Below are positions 43,504 through 53,197 of a stretch of 64,000 bases of DNA, piece by piece; the stretch's first letter is position 1; the number at the start of each line of letters is the position of its first letter. Source of the stretch: an uncultured Aquimarina sp. (GTDB lineage: Bacteria; Bacteroidota; Bacteroidia; Flavobacteriales; Flavobacteriaceae); contig CANMLG010000009.1 in NCBI GenBank assembly GCA_947498765.1, forward strand, positions 62,001-126,000, read 5' to 3'. The position numbers and the translations under genes are program-made. The notes beneath the pieces were generated by a model. The model ran no database searches, was not told the origin of the DNA, and saw nothing but the letters and a program-made list of their open reading frames with translations.

Positions 43504-45909
43504 ATGTACAAAACTATACTATATCTTTTTTTTTTAATTCCTTCAGTACTTTTTTCACAATTTATAAAAGTAGTGGATTTAGAAACTCAAAAACCTATAA
43601 AAGGTGTTTGGGTTTTATCAAATGCTTATAAAGAAACAAGGTATACAGATGATAAAGGTAAAGTTAGTATCTTATTAGATAAAGGGGATACTTGGTATGA
43701 GTTTTTAATGGATGGTTACTATGAGGTCGGTTTAAGTGCCTCTGAAATATTGGCTTTGGGTTATGTTGTTGAAATGGATCGCTTAAAAGAATCTTTAAAG
43801 GAGGTGGTCGTTTCGAATACAAAATGGATACAGGAAAAACAGAAAATTTCTCGAAAATTTATTAAAATAAGTAAAGAAAACGTTTTGGAAACTAATCCTC
43901 AAACGGCAGCCGATTTAGTGCAAAAAACAGGAAATATATTTGTTCAAAAAAGTCAATTAGGAGGAGGTAGTCCCTTTATTAGAGGGTTTTCAGCTAATAG
44001 AGTGTTACTTTCAGTTGATGGTGTACGTGTAAATAATGCCATTTTTAGGGGGGGGAATGTTCAAAATATTATATCAATCGACCCTTTGTTTGTTGAAGAT
44101 ACTGAGGTGTTATTGGGTTCAGGATCGGTTATTTATGGTAGTGACGCAGTGGGGGGAGTTATTAATTTTAGAACCTTAATTCCCGAAGTAAGCAAAGTTG
44201 AAAAATTAAAAATAAAAGGGAATAGCCTTTTTAGAACAGCTACAGCAAGTAGCGAAAAAACAATACATGCTGATATTAGTTTAAGTAATAATAAGTTAGC
44301 ATCTGTTACTAGTGTTTCTTACAATAGTTTTTCAGATCTAACTCAAGGAAGTAATGGACCCGATGATTATTTAAGAAATGAATTTGTAGCAACGACAGCA
44401 GCTGGTGATGTTGTAGAAACTAATACTAATCCAAAAGAACAAATAACATCAGGATATGACCAGTATAGCTTTCTTCAAAAATTGGCTTACGTTCCTAATA
44501 AATACATAAAAACAGAATTGGGTTTAATTTATACATCAACAACCCAATATGATCGGTATGATCGTTTATTGCGTAAAAGAGATGATCAGTTTCAACATGC
44601 CGAATGGTTTTATGGCCCTCAGCGTTGGTTTATGGGGACTGGTGTTGTTTCATACAAAAGGAAACATTCATTTTTTGATGAGCTTAAAGTAACTAATGCG
44701 TATCAATCTTATAAAGAGGGGCGTAATATTCGAGATTTTAATTCTTTAATCAGAACAACAAATCAAGAGAACGTTGATGTATATACTTTTAATTTTGATG
44801 CCCGAAAAGCGTGGAGTAAAGTCAATTTTAGTTATGGTTTAGAGTATGTGTTTAATAAAGTTTTTAGCAGTGCATTTGAATTGGATATAGCTGATCAGCG
44901 TATTACTAATTTAATTTTAACACGTTATCCTAATGGCGCAACATGGCAATCTTTTGCAGGGTACTCAATAGCAAATTTTGATTTTAATGAACGTTTAGCC
45001 ATATCGGCAGGGGTTCGTTATAATTTTGTGTCATTAGATGCAAAATTTAATAGTTCAAGTTTAGATTTTCCTTTTTCAGAATCAAAAATTAATACAGGAG
45101 CGGTAACCGGAACTTTAGGAGTTAATTGGGAAGTGTCGAAAAACATAAGACTTAAGGCAAACGCAAATACTGCTTTCAGAGCACCCAATATTGACGATGT
45201 AGGGAAAACCGTTTTGGATTCGGAGCCAGGAACATTGATTGTGCCTAATCCTAACTTAAAATCGGAATATGCCTATAATTTTGAGTTTGGAGGGACATTT
45301 ACAAAAAATGAGTTTAAATTTTCGTTGATTGGTTATGCTACTTTTTTGGAAAACGCATTAACACGATCTAATTTTGAGTTAAATGGAAATACCTCAGTTG
45401 TATTTAGAGGACAGGAAAGTCAAGTGCTAGCTATCCAAAATAGTGAGCATTTATATGTTAATGGCTTGGAGATAAATACTGAAATTCCATTAATTAATAA
45501 TCTACAATTATTAGGAGGCTACACCATAACAAGAGGAAGGAATACGCTTTCTGATAATACAAAAGTAGCTGTACGACATGTGTCGCCAGATTTTGGAAAC
45601 CTTCATTTAAGATATCGAAAAAAGAAATGGATGCTTGATGTGTATTCAGAATTTAGTAAAGGCTTTTCATTTGACGAATTAGCCCCTTCTGAAAAAGGAA
45701 AAGTGTTTATTTATGCCTTAGATGCAGATGGTAATCCTTTTTTGCCATCATGGATGACTGTAAATTTGAGGGGTAAAGTTAATTTAACGAAAAAGCTAAG
45801 TTTAACTTCTGCTTTAGAGAATATAACAGATCGACGTTACAGAACATATTCGTCTGGAATATCAGCTCCTGGGATTAATTTTATAACTAGCTTAAATTAT
45901 CATTTTTAA
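43504..45909 (+). CDS. TonB-dependent outer-membrane receptor
   Basis: 801 residues. Signal peptide to FSQ (about 19); a small carboxypeptidase-D-like regulatory domain (about 22-100); plug domain (about 120-230: VQKTGNIFVQKSQLGGGSPFIRGFSANRVLLSVDGVRVNN); then a 22-strand-type barrel. FRAP (about residue 560) and NPNL boxes seen in haem receptors are present, but the His expected between them is missing. The ligand could be haem, a siderophore, or another compound. It is 3 bases downstream of recO. Confidence 0.93.
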   Translation: MYKTILYLFFLIPSVLFSQFIKVVDLETQKPIKGVWVLSNAYKETRYTDDKGKVSILLDKGDTWYEFLMDGYYEVGLSASEILALGYVVEMDRLKESLKEVVVSNTKWIQEKQKISRKFIKISKENVLETNPQTAADLVQKTGNIFVQKSQLGGGSPFIRGFSANRVLLSVDGVRVNNAIFRGGNVQNIISIDPLFVEDTEVLLGSGSVIYGSDAVGGVINFRTLIPEVSKVEKLKIKGNSLFRTATASSEKTIHADISLSNNKLASVTSVSYNSFSDLTQGSNGPDDYLRNEFVATTAAGDVVETNTNPKEQITSGYDQYSFLQKLAYVPNKYIKTELGLIYTSTTQYDRYDRLLRKRDDQFQHAEWFYGPQRWFMGTGVVSYKRKHSFFDELKVTNAYQSYKEGRNIRDFNSLIRTTNQENVDVYTFNFDARKAWSKVNFSYGLEYVFNKVFSSAFELDIADQRITNLILTRYPNGATWQSFAGYSIANFDFNERLAISAGVRYNFVSLDAKFNSSSLDFPFSESKINTGAVTGTLGVNWEVSKNIRLKANANTAFRAPNIDDVGKTVLDSEPGTLIVPNPNLKSEYAYNFEFGGTFTKNEFKFSLIGYATFLENALTRSNFELNGNTSVVFRGQESQVLAIQNSEHLYVNGLEINTEIPLINNLQLLGGYTITRGRNTLSDNTKVAVRHVSPDFGNLHLRYRKKKWMLDVYSEFSKGFSFDELAPSEKGKVFIYALDADGNPFLPSWMTVNLRGKVNLTKKLSLTSALENITDRRYRTYSSGISAPGINFITSLNYHF

Positions 45910-46463
45910 AACAAAGGCTCTACAGCAATAGTGTCTTTTTTAATTTCTTTTTCGCGTTCTAATTCTTTTTTAAAATCTTCAGGGAGTTTAAAAGTGGTTT
46001 CGTCAATTTGTGTAAGTAAGTGATTGTAGCCGATAATAATTTTGGATACTTTATTTCCTATTAAAGTAGTGTCTTTTTTTTGTTTTGTAATCCTAAAAGC
46101 AGCGTCTTTAGAATAGGTATACATTTCATTAAGTCTACTTAAAATACTTCTGTTTTTATAAGTTCCAGGTAATGTTTCTATAAGTTCTTCTATATTTTCA
46201 TTAATTGATATAAGCGTTGCTTCCATTTTAGCAAATGAAACGGTGTTTAAAGTATCAATATTTTTTGATAAAGCTTCAAAATTAGAGTCCTCCTTTAGTA
46301 TTTTCGGAATTTGATTAATCGAAGTTTGAATCTTTATGCGACTATTTTTTAATTGTAAACTATCCAAGGTTATGTTCGAAGAAGCAAGGGGTGTTTTTTG
46401 AGATTTATTACAACCGAAAAGTACTATTGAGAATAAAGAAATAAGAGTTAAAATGGTTTTCAT
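45906..46463 (-). CDS. Lipoprotein of unknown function
   Basis: 185 residues with lipobox (LFGC, Cys18). The mature part is helical and charged; a coiled-coil-like helix pair follows from about residue 60 (SKNIDTLNTVSFAKMEATLISINENIEELIE). It has no further cysteine and no recognised family. The 3' end overlaps the TonB gene stop by four bases in the convergent direction. Confidence 0.65.
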   Translation of the reverse strand: MKTILTLISLFSIVLFGCNKSQKTPLASSNITLDSLQLKNSRIKIQTSINQIPKILKEDSNFEALSKNIDTLNTVSFAKMEATLISINENIEELIETLPGTYKNRSILSRLNEMYTYSKDAAFRITKQKKDTTLIGNKVSKIIIGYNHLLTQIDETTFKLPEDFKKELEREKEIKKDTIAVEPLF

Positions 46464-46534
46464 AAAAACAGAGTAATCAAATGCTCACTTTATATGGGCA
46501 TAAATTTTAAAAGACTTTGTCAAAAATACTAAAA

Positions 46535-46564
46535 AAGGCCACTCTCGTTGCAGAAAGTGACCTT
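46535..46564 (-). terminator. Terminator after leuB
   Basis: AAGG and CACT segments (46535-46543) pair with AGTG and CCTT (46556-46564), with two mismatched positions. A-run before the stem on the plus strand becomes a T-run on the minus strand. It lies 25 bases past the leuB stop. Confidence 0.65.
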
Positions 46565-46588
46565 GTATTATTGCTATTGAAGTTGTAA

Positions 46589-47647
46589 TTAGATGTTTTT
46601 AGCTAACCAATCTCCAATTTCACTTGTTTTATAAGCTTTTCCTCCAGCAGCTAAATCCTCAGTAACTACAGCTTCAGCTAGGGATTTGTTTACTACATTT
46701 CTAATAGCTTCTGCTTCTTCTTTTAAACCAAAAGCATCTTCAAACATCATGGCAGCTGATAGTACAGTAGCTAATGGGTTTGCAATATCTTTTCCGGCAG
46801 CTTGTGGGTATGAACCGTGTATTGGCTCGTATAAAGATGTTTTTTCTCCTACAGAAGCAGAAGGCATTAATCCCATAGATCCAGAAATTACAGAAGCTTC
46901 ATCTGTTAAAATGTCTCCAAATAAGTTTTCAGTAATTAAAACATCATAACTATTTGGCCATTGTACTAAACGCATAGCCACTGCATCAACAAATTCGTAA
47001 GATACCTCTACTTCAGGATAATCTTTCTCCATAGCTTGTACCGTTTCTCTCCAAAGTCTTGAAGTTTCAAGGACGTTGGCTTTGTCAACGCAACATAGTT
47101 TTTTAGTACGCGTCATAGCTAATTCAAAACCTTTTTTAGCTAAACGCTGTACTTCAGCTCGGGTGTATACACAGTTGTCAAAAGCAGTTTCGCCTCCATC
47201 TTTTCTTCCTTTTTCACCAAAATAAATACCGCCAGTTAATTCACGTAAAAACACTAAGTCAGTACCCTTAATTCGTTCTTCTTTTAAGGGAGATTTATCA
47301 ATTAAAGAAGGGAAAGTAAATGTAGGGCGTACGTTAGCAAATAAACCTAATTTTTTACGCATTTTAAGTAAACCTTGTTCTGGGCGCACTTTAGCAGAAG
47401 GGTCATTGTCAAAACGAGGATGTCCAATAGCACCAAAAAGAACCGCATCAGCAGCAACACAAATATCGTGAGTTTCGTCTGGGTAAGGCTCACCTACAGC
47501 ATCAATAGCTGCAGCTCCTGTTAAGGCAGGAGTCCAATTAATTTCATGGTTAAACTTTACGGCCACAGCATCACAAACTTTTACTGCTTGATCAATTACT
47601 TCGGGTCCAATACCGTCTCCGGCAAGTAGTGCTATATTTAATTTCAT
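46589..47647 (-). CDS. leuB: 3-isopropylmalate dehydrogenase
   Basis: 352 residues. Oxidises 3-isopropylmalate in leucine synthesis. Family motifs: GDGIGPEVIDQAVKV at the N-terminus, RPEQGLLKMRKKLGLFANVRP, YFGEKGRKDGGE, and NLFGDILTDEASVISGSMGLMPSAS for metal and NAD+ binding; the C-terminal EPIHGSYPQAAGKDIANPLATVLSAAMM is typical. No other leu genes are visible in this window. A -7-like TATCTTTG lies at 47690-47683 upstream on the minus strand. Confidence 0.95.
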   Translation of the reverse strand: MKLNIALLAGDGIGPEVIDQAVKVCDAVAVKFNHEINWTPALTGAAAIDAVGEPYPDETHDICVAADAVLFGAIGHPRFDNDPSAKVRPEQGLLKMRKKLGLFANVRPTFTFPSLIDKSPLKEERIKGTDLVFLRELTGGIYFGEKGRKDGGETAFDNCVYTRAEVQRLAKKGFELAMTRTKKLCCVDKANVLETSRLWRETVQAMEKDYPEVEVSYEFVDAVAMRLVQWPNSYDVLITENLFGDILTDEASVISGSMGLMPSASVGEKTSLYEPIHGSYPQAAGKDIANPLATVLSAAMMFEDAFGLKEEAEAIRNVVNKSLAEAVVTEDLAAGGKAYKTSEIGDWLAKNI

Positions 47648-47958
47648 TTTATGATATTTTGAACTTTAATCTTAATTCGATGCAAAGATACTTTTTTCTT
47701 AGGATTTGCGTGTTATTTTAAGCATTTGTGAATATATCAATAAAAAGAGCTTTCTATAGTGATGTCCTGAAAAAATAAGTGTATTTATTTTTTTGTGTAA
47801 ATAATTAATAAATAGACTGATAGGATTTGTAATATTAAGTTTATTCTTAATTAGTTCTTACTATATTAAACGGGTTCAACTTTAAAAGCTGAACCCGTCT
47901 ACATACATACTATTTATATAAAAGTTATCTTTTTTAGAGAGCTTTATATATTTGATAT
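47648..47958. other. Intergenic region between leuB and the propeller lipoprotein gene
   Basis: About 310 bases. It holds the likely -7 box of leuB at 47683-47690, and the terminator of the gene on the right at 47870-47898. Nothing else is evident. Confidence 0.5.
47870..47898 (-). terminator. Hairpin downstream of the propeller lipoprotein gene
   Basis: ACGGGTTCA (47870-47878) pairs perfectly with TGAACCCGT (47890-47898). Only a weak TTTAATA follows it on the minus strand, so it may be an mRNA-end stabiliser as well as a stop. Confidence 0.6.
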
Positions 47959-49431
47959 CTAAATTTTTGACCAAGACCATTTAGACCCTGACCAAGAATT
48001 AACCCACAAATTACCATCACTGCCCTTAACAAATACGTAAGGTCTACCTTTATCAACGGTTATACTTCCCATAGCTTTAGATATAGTGATATTCGTTCCG
48101 GGCTTTCCTTGGTTAGACCATGACCATCTAGATCCAGACCACCAATTTAGCCATAAGTTACCATCGGTTCCTTTTACAAACACATAAGGTCTACTTCCGT
48201 CTACTGTAATGGCTCCCATAGATTGTGAGATATTCGTTCTTGGTTTTCCTTGATTAGCCCAAGACCATCTAGACCCTGACCAAGAATTAACCCATAAATT
48301 CCCGTCGCTGCCCTTAACAAATACATAAGGTCTACTACCATCTACTGTAATGGCTCCCATAGATTGCGAGATGTTCGTTCTTGGTTTTCCTTGATTAGCC
48401 CAAGACCATTTAGATCCGGACCACCAGTTTAACCATAAATTCCCGTCCGTTCCTTTCAAAAATACATAAGGTCTACTACCATCTACAGTAATGGCTCCCA
48501 TAGATTGTGAGATATTTGTTCTTGGTTTTCCTTGGTTAGACCAAGACCATTTAGAGCCAGACCACCAATTATTCCAAAGGTTACCGTCCGTTCCTTTCAC
48601 AAATACATAAGGCCTACTACCATCTACAGTAATGGCTCCCATAGATTGTGAGATATTTGTTCTTGGTTTTCCTTGATTAGACCAAGACCATCTAGACCCT
48701 GACCATGAGTTTGACCATAAATTCCCATCAATACCTTTAGCAAATACATAAGGTCTATTTCCATCAACAGTTATAGTTCCCATCGATAGAGATAAACCAT
48801 TACTAGGTTTACCTTGATTAGACCAAGACCATTTAGATCCATCTTTCCATTTGCGCCATAAGTTTCCATCGTCTCCTTTGACAAATATGTAAGATTTGTT
48901 ATTATTTATAGTCGTTGCCCCCATAGATTCATTAAAAGGGAGAGGTTTAGAAATATTAACAACATTAGAAATATTAACAACATTTATAGCATTAGAAATA
49001 TTAATAGTACTTTCACTAAAAGATTGATAGGCTATTTCGTTAACTGGATTAGTAACTTTTATTTGGTATCTCCCATTAAATATATCAGAAGGAATTGTCC
49101 ATTTGTAAATTTGATTTGTATCAGCAGCTATATTTTTGGCTATAACTTTTGCATTTTTTTGTGTTCTTAATTCATATAAGTAGATGTTAACAGTACTTGA
49201 GGTCCAATCATTACAATTAGTACATAATAAATCATCTAAACCAATTTTAATTTCATCTCCAGGAACTAAATTTAGTGTGCTTAATTCTCCATAATTTAAG
49301 GTAACAAACCAGTCGTTTGTTGTAATTGGTTGAACGCTTTTTGAAAGTTCCTTGTTGCTTATGTCTTTTTCACAAGAGAGAATAAGTAAGGATAAAAGAC
49401 TTGTAATTGTAATTTTAATTTTTTGTTTCAT
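47959..49431 (-). CDS. Lipoprotein with seven tandem WSWSNQG-type repeats (seven-bladed beta-propeller, lectin-like)
   Basis: 490 residues. Lipobox (LILSC, Cys20); then a beta-rich domain (about 38-140: GELSTLNLVPGDEIKIGLDDLL, with C70 and C73) similar to Ig-like or Ser-Thr-anchored modules; a linker with NISN repeated; then seven repeats of 47 residues from residue 170 to the C-terminus (the last truncated to 37). The consensus is MGAITVDGSRPYVFVKGTDGNLW, then WSGSKWSWSNQGKPRTNISQS. Seven blades, with one DGNLW per blade, fit PLL/PVL-type sugar-binding propellers. The sugar ligand is unknown. Confidence 0.82.
   Translation of the reverse strand: MKQKIKITITSLLSLLILSCEKDISNKELSKSVQPITTNDWFVTLNYGELSTLNLVPGDEIKIGLDDLLCTNCNDWTSSTVNIYLYELRTQKNAKVIAKNIAADTNQIYKWTIPSDIFNGRYQIKVTNPVNEIAYQSFSESTINISNAINVVNISNVVNISKPLPFNESMGATTINNNKSYIFVKGDDGNLWRKWKDGSKWSWSNQGKPSNGLSLSMGTITVDGNRPYVFAKGIDGNLWSNSWSGSRWSWSNQGKPRTNISQSMGAITVDGSRPYVFVKGTDGNLWNNWWSGSKWSWSNQGKPRTNISQSMGAITVDGSRPYVFLKGTDGNLWLNWWSGSKWSWANQGKPRTNISQSMGAITVDGSRPYVFVKGSDGNLWVNSWSGSRWSWANQGKPRTNISQSMGAITVDGSRPYVFVKGTDGNLWLNWWSGSRWSWSNQGKPGTNITISKAMGSITVDKGRPYVFVKGSDGNLWVNSWSGSKWSWSKI
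47962..48924 (-). repeat. Seven tandem 141-base coding repeats
   Basis: Each unit encodes about 47 residues; units 3 to 5 are near-identical at the DNA level, so recent duplication or gene conversion is likely. The sixth is two codons longer, and the seventh ends with the stop codon. Confidence 0.8.
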
Positions 49432-49651
49432 GTTAATATTAATATAAAAGTTTTAAGGGTAAATATAGGAAAAGAGAATTTTAAGAAAAGATAGATTTAA
49501 AATTTTATTTATTTTGAGATTTAATACCTCATGGCTTATCTCGTATGAATAAAAAAGATTGAAAACCTAAGATTTTTATCGAAAAAATACTATTAAATTA
49601 AATGCCTCGTGAGCTTTCCTTGAGGATTATTTATTAGAATTATTATCAATA

Positions 49652-52600
49652 CTAAAAAAACGCTCTCAATTGAACATTGCCACTATGAATTGCTTTAGAA
49701 ATTTTCGTTTTTCGACCACTATAATTGAGGTTTACTTCTAAAAACTTGGTGATTTTTTTTTGAGCTAAAAGATTCCAAGTAAAATTAGTGCCAGGTTGTA
49801 AACCATTTAATAATTGATAGGCTACAGGTGAAAAGGAGTTGCCTTCAAATTCGTTTTCAAACCAATCAAAGGCCCCTGTAATAGTGGCATTTTGTTGATT
49901 TCCTAAACGAAAAGCGGCAGTTAATTTTTGTTGATTTAATTTTTCTGCTCCAGTTGAGGTGTTCTCTTTATTTAAAAAAGCATAGGAAACAGAAACACTT
50001 GATTGACCCGAAAATAAATAGGATAGTTTAGGGGTAAATTCATTTCCTTGTATGGTGAAATTTCTGTCGGGAGTATTTTCCACATCACTTTTTTGATTGT
50101 TTAAAACAAATTGGGAATCTATTAACCAACTTTCTTTTATTTTGTGCGAAAAGTTAAAGCTATGTGATGTGGTTTCATTAGATTGACTTCCAGTAATGAG
50201 TACATTATTTGCTGTAGTATTTAAAAAGGTGTAATTACTTGTGTAGTATTGTTTACCTCTATTAAAAAATAAAGAGTTTCGTATGTTGGCATTTACTCCT
50301 AAATCATCAGCGCTATTTTTAAAAATATTAAAATTAAGATCATTGCCTTCGCGTAAAACGCTACGATCAATGACTAGAGAAGTTTGATTGTAAAAATGAG
50401 AAACAAAGTGTTTCCATGGTTGTTTGGATTTTTTCCAATTAGTAAAGTTTAAGGTAAGCTGTTGACTAAGTTTGTTTTGATAAGTTTTGAGGAATATCTG
50501 TCTTGGTAAAAGGATGCGTATAAAAGTAGCTTGATCAGGAAAAGGGCTTAATTCAAATTCAAGTAAGTCTTGAATGCCATCATTATTATAATCATTCCAC
50601 GTATATAAACCTCTGCCAGGTTCTACCTCTACGTAAGTGAAATCCTGACGTGGTAAGGTGCCACTTTGTGTTTCAATTGTTGTGCTCCATAAAACTTTAT
50701 TATCCCATAATTTTTGGCGGTAAAGTAAGCGTGAATTTAAATTTTTATCTTTTTTTGTTTCTCTGCGATCATTTTGTACCCGATAGTTTACAAAAAGGGA
50801 TAATCTTGTTTTAGGATTACTAATCAGTTGTGAGTTCAAATAGGCGGTATTTGCAGTGCTAACACGTTGCAATTGCCTATTTTGAATGCTATCATTTACG
50901 CGATAACGATAACCAATCTTAGCAAAAACTTTAGTACTATCACCTACACCGCTATAAATCTCATAGGATTGGTAACGTTGACTTTGATTGGTAAGTTGTT
51001 GGGTTATTTTGTTGGATTCTTGGTTGTTTTCAATTCCCCATTTACCACCACTCCAAAATTTTTGTTTACTGTAATTAATACCTGTATAACTTCGTAAAAA
51101 AGTACTTTTTAAATCAATGCTTGAGCTATTTAATGTGCTAAAGTGATGAGTAAGTTGCCAATTTTTGTAATATAATTGTGTATCAATCAGGTGTCTGTTT
51201 CCAGTGTATTGTTCGCCAAAATCTAAATACTGAAAATCGTAATTAAAGTAGCCACTTTTGGAGTTGAAAAAATGTAGGCCTGCATTGGTTAATAGTTGGT
51301 TGTTAATGCCTGGAATTAAATTCCAATCCCTATTAAATTCAATATTATACAAGCGTTCAATACTTCGATAATTTTTTTGTACCCAATCTAAGCTAGTTAC
51401 CGTGTTGGCATTCCACCCAATGGAATCTTTCCCAAACAAGCGTTGTGTTATTTTAAATCGAGCCGCGCCACCATTATTGTTTTTATCATTTATTGACGAA
51501 AATAAGTTGAGATCATTTGAACTCGCCGCTAATTCAAAATCCAAAGCCGTTTTTTTATTTGGTGTAAAACTTCCCATAAGTACTCCCACTTGTAATTTGT
51601 TAGGCGCTTGTAATTGGGTTACAGGTGCAAAATCTCCTTTCGAAACTCCATTAACAGGCGGTATAAATTCAAAAATACGATTAGCTACAGCGGTATTAAT
51701 TAACTTGTAATCCCCCGAGCCCTGGGCTACTCTTGAAAAACGTACTTGAAAAAGTTGTTCAGTGGGGGGGCTTAAAGTATTTATATCATTTACAAATTCA
51801 TAAATCGGAGCTGTTTCTGTACCAATATTTCGATAGACTATTTTGTTTTCTCCAAAAGTATCGGGTATTGCAGAGGGAGCTGTCATTAAATTTTCGTCGT
51901 CACCAGCTTCGGATAGAATTTGTTTCTGTTCATTATTTAGGTCTTGTTGTAAAGTTTGATTTTTTAAATCGTTTTCAGAATATATAAAAGCTTCTAAATT
52001 TAATTTGTTAGATCTAAGTTTTACACCTCCTAAACCAAAAATACGCGCATAATTTCGTTGTGATGTTTGGTATTCTACTATGATACGCATATCGGTAGTT
52101 ATGGGATAGGTAGGGTTAAATCGAAGTTCTCCAGCATTGTAATCAATTACATAGTCGTTGTTTTCTCCACGTTTAAGTAAAAGGCCATTTACATATACGC
52201 GTTCACTACCCGAAACAATCAATACAAATAATTCGCCATCTTGTCCAATTAGTTTGTAAGGACCTTGATTACCTTCTTGCCCATCAATGTTACTACGGTT
52301 GTATTGACCGCGTACTAGGGCACCAGATAAATAAGTGGTAGTTTCAGTGTTGGCTCCATTAAATGTAGCATTTACAGATAGGCCTTGTAGTTTTTTAGTA
52401 AAAGTAGCAAAAACACTTTTTGTATTAGAAAGTTGAATATCACCAGCTCTAATGCCCCATTTTTTGCCAGTTAATTCAATAAAAATTTGATCAAATTCAT
52501 CAATACTTTGTGAGTACCCACCTTCTTGTATTGGGATATTGGAATCTTGTAATGAAGCTTTTAATGTAATCCCTTCGCTTAATTGTCCCGAAATTTGTAA

Positions 52601-53080
52601 ATCCAATTCGGAATTAAATACAGAGTTTTGATTATTTCCAACAGTAATACCTCTTGAAATACTTCCGTTTGTGGTTAAGCCGTTAAATAGTTCAAATGAA
52701 CTTTTGTAGTTAGTTTGTGTAAGTTGATATAATTTTTGAGCTACCGTGTTTTTTGGAATAATAAGTGTTGGGTCTAAACTTTGATATTTTTTTGTTATGA
52801 AATCGGGATACCTGAAATAGGTAACTTGAATAGAATCGCTAATACCTTCTTTGTTTTTTAAATAGAGTTTTGCTTTTGCAAAGTCTACTTTATAAAGAGA
52901 AGTGTCAATTGGTTTTAAGTTGTTGTTGGTTAATTTGAATCCAAACTTTTGAATACTTAATGAGTCTAATTGTATAGAATCCTTAGCTTTTAGAAAGCGT
53001 TTTTGTAGTAAGCCTGTTGATACTTGGCTGTACCCCGCACTAAAAACTCCTATGAATAACAGCAAAAAAAGTCCTCGCAT
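49652..53080 (-). CDS. Very large outer-membrane barrel-like protein of unknown function
   Basis: About 1,142 residues. A signal peptide ending at YSQ is followed by a beta-rich N-terminal domain (RITVGNNQNSVFNSELDLQI-type segments near residue 150) and then many repeated amphipathic strands up to the C-terminus (VNLNYSGRKTKISKAIHSGNVQLRAFF, last residue Phe). VIDYNAGELRFNPTYPIT at about residue 315 and DYNNDGIQDLLEFELSPF resemble segments of large Bacteroidota outer-membrane proteins. I use ATG 53080; a TTG 9 bases upstream also fits. I recognise no named family; it is not SprA (less than half the length). Confidence 0.72.
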   Translation of the reverse strand: MRGLFLLLFIGVFSAGYSQVSTGLLQKRFLKAKDSIQLDSLSIQKFGFKLTNNNLKPIDTSLYKVDFAKAKLYLKNKEGISDSIQVTYFRYPDFITKKYQSLDPTLIIPKNTVAQKLYQLTQTNYKSSFELFNGLTTNGSISRGITVGNNQNSVFNSELDLQISGQLSEGITLKASLQDSNIPIQEGGYSQSIDEFDQIFIELTGKKWGIRAGDIQLSNTKSVFATFTKKLQGLSVNATFNGANTETTTYLSGALVRGQYNRSNIDGQEGNQGPYKLIGQDGELFVLIVSGSERVYVNGLLLKRGENNDYVIDYNAGELRFNPTYPITTDMRIIVEYQTSQRNYARIFGLGGVKLRSNKLNLEAFIYSENDLKNQTLQQDLNNEQKQILSEAGDDENLMTAPSAIPDTFGENKIVYRNIGTETAPIYEFVNDINTLSPPTEQLFQVRFSRVAQGSGDYKLINTAVANRIFEFIPPVNGVSKGDFAPVTQLQAPNKLQVGVLMGSFTPNKKTALDFELAASSNDLNLFSSINDKNNNGGAARFKITQRLFGKDSIGWNANTVTSLDWVQKNYRSIERLYNIEFNRDWNLIPGINNQLLTNAGLHFFNSKSGYFNYDFQYLDFGEQYTGNRHLIDTQLYYKNWQLTHHFSTLNSSSIDLKSTFLRSYTGINYSKQKFWSGGKWGIENNQESNKITQQLTNQSQRYQSYEIYSGVGDSTKVFAKIGYRYRVNDSIQNRQLQRVSTANTAYLNSQLISNPKTRLSLFVNYRVQNDRRETKKDKNLNSRLLYRQKLWDNKVLWSTTIETQSGTLPRQDFTYVEVEPGRGLYTWNDYNNDGIQDLLEFELSPFPDQATFIRILLPRQIFLKTYQNKLSQQLTLNFTNWKKSKQPWKHFVSHFYNQTSLVIDRSVLREGNDLNFNIFKNSADDLGVNANIRNSLFFNRGKQYYTSNYTFLNTTANNVLITGSQSNETTSHSFNFSHKIKESWLIDSQFVLNNQKSDVENTPDRNFTIQGNEFTPKLSYLFSGQSSVSVSYAFLNKENTSTGAEKLNQQKLTAAFRLGNQQNATITGAFDWFENEFEGNSFSPVAYQLLNGLQPGTNFTWNLLAQKKITKFLEVNLNYSGRKTKISKAIHSGNVQLRAFF

Positions 53081-53197
53081 AAACGTCAAAGCTACATTAT
53101 TTCGTAGTTAAAACGTAGGAAGGCTTACAAATAGCATGTAAAAGAATATAATTATTATTCCGAATTAACAATAAAACCTTCAGTCTAGGACCATTAT

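Noticed and set aside
47962..48924. Tandem repeat considered as a CRISPR array
   Set aside because: The units are 141 bases, contiguous without spacers, in frame and coding; no cas genes are near.
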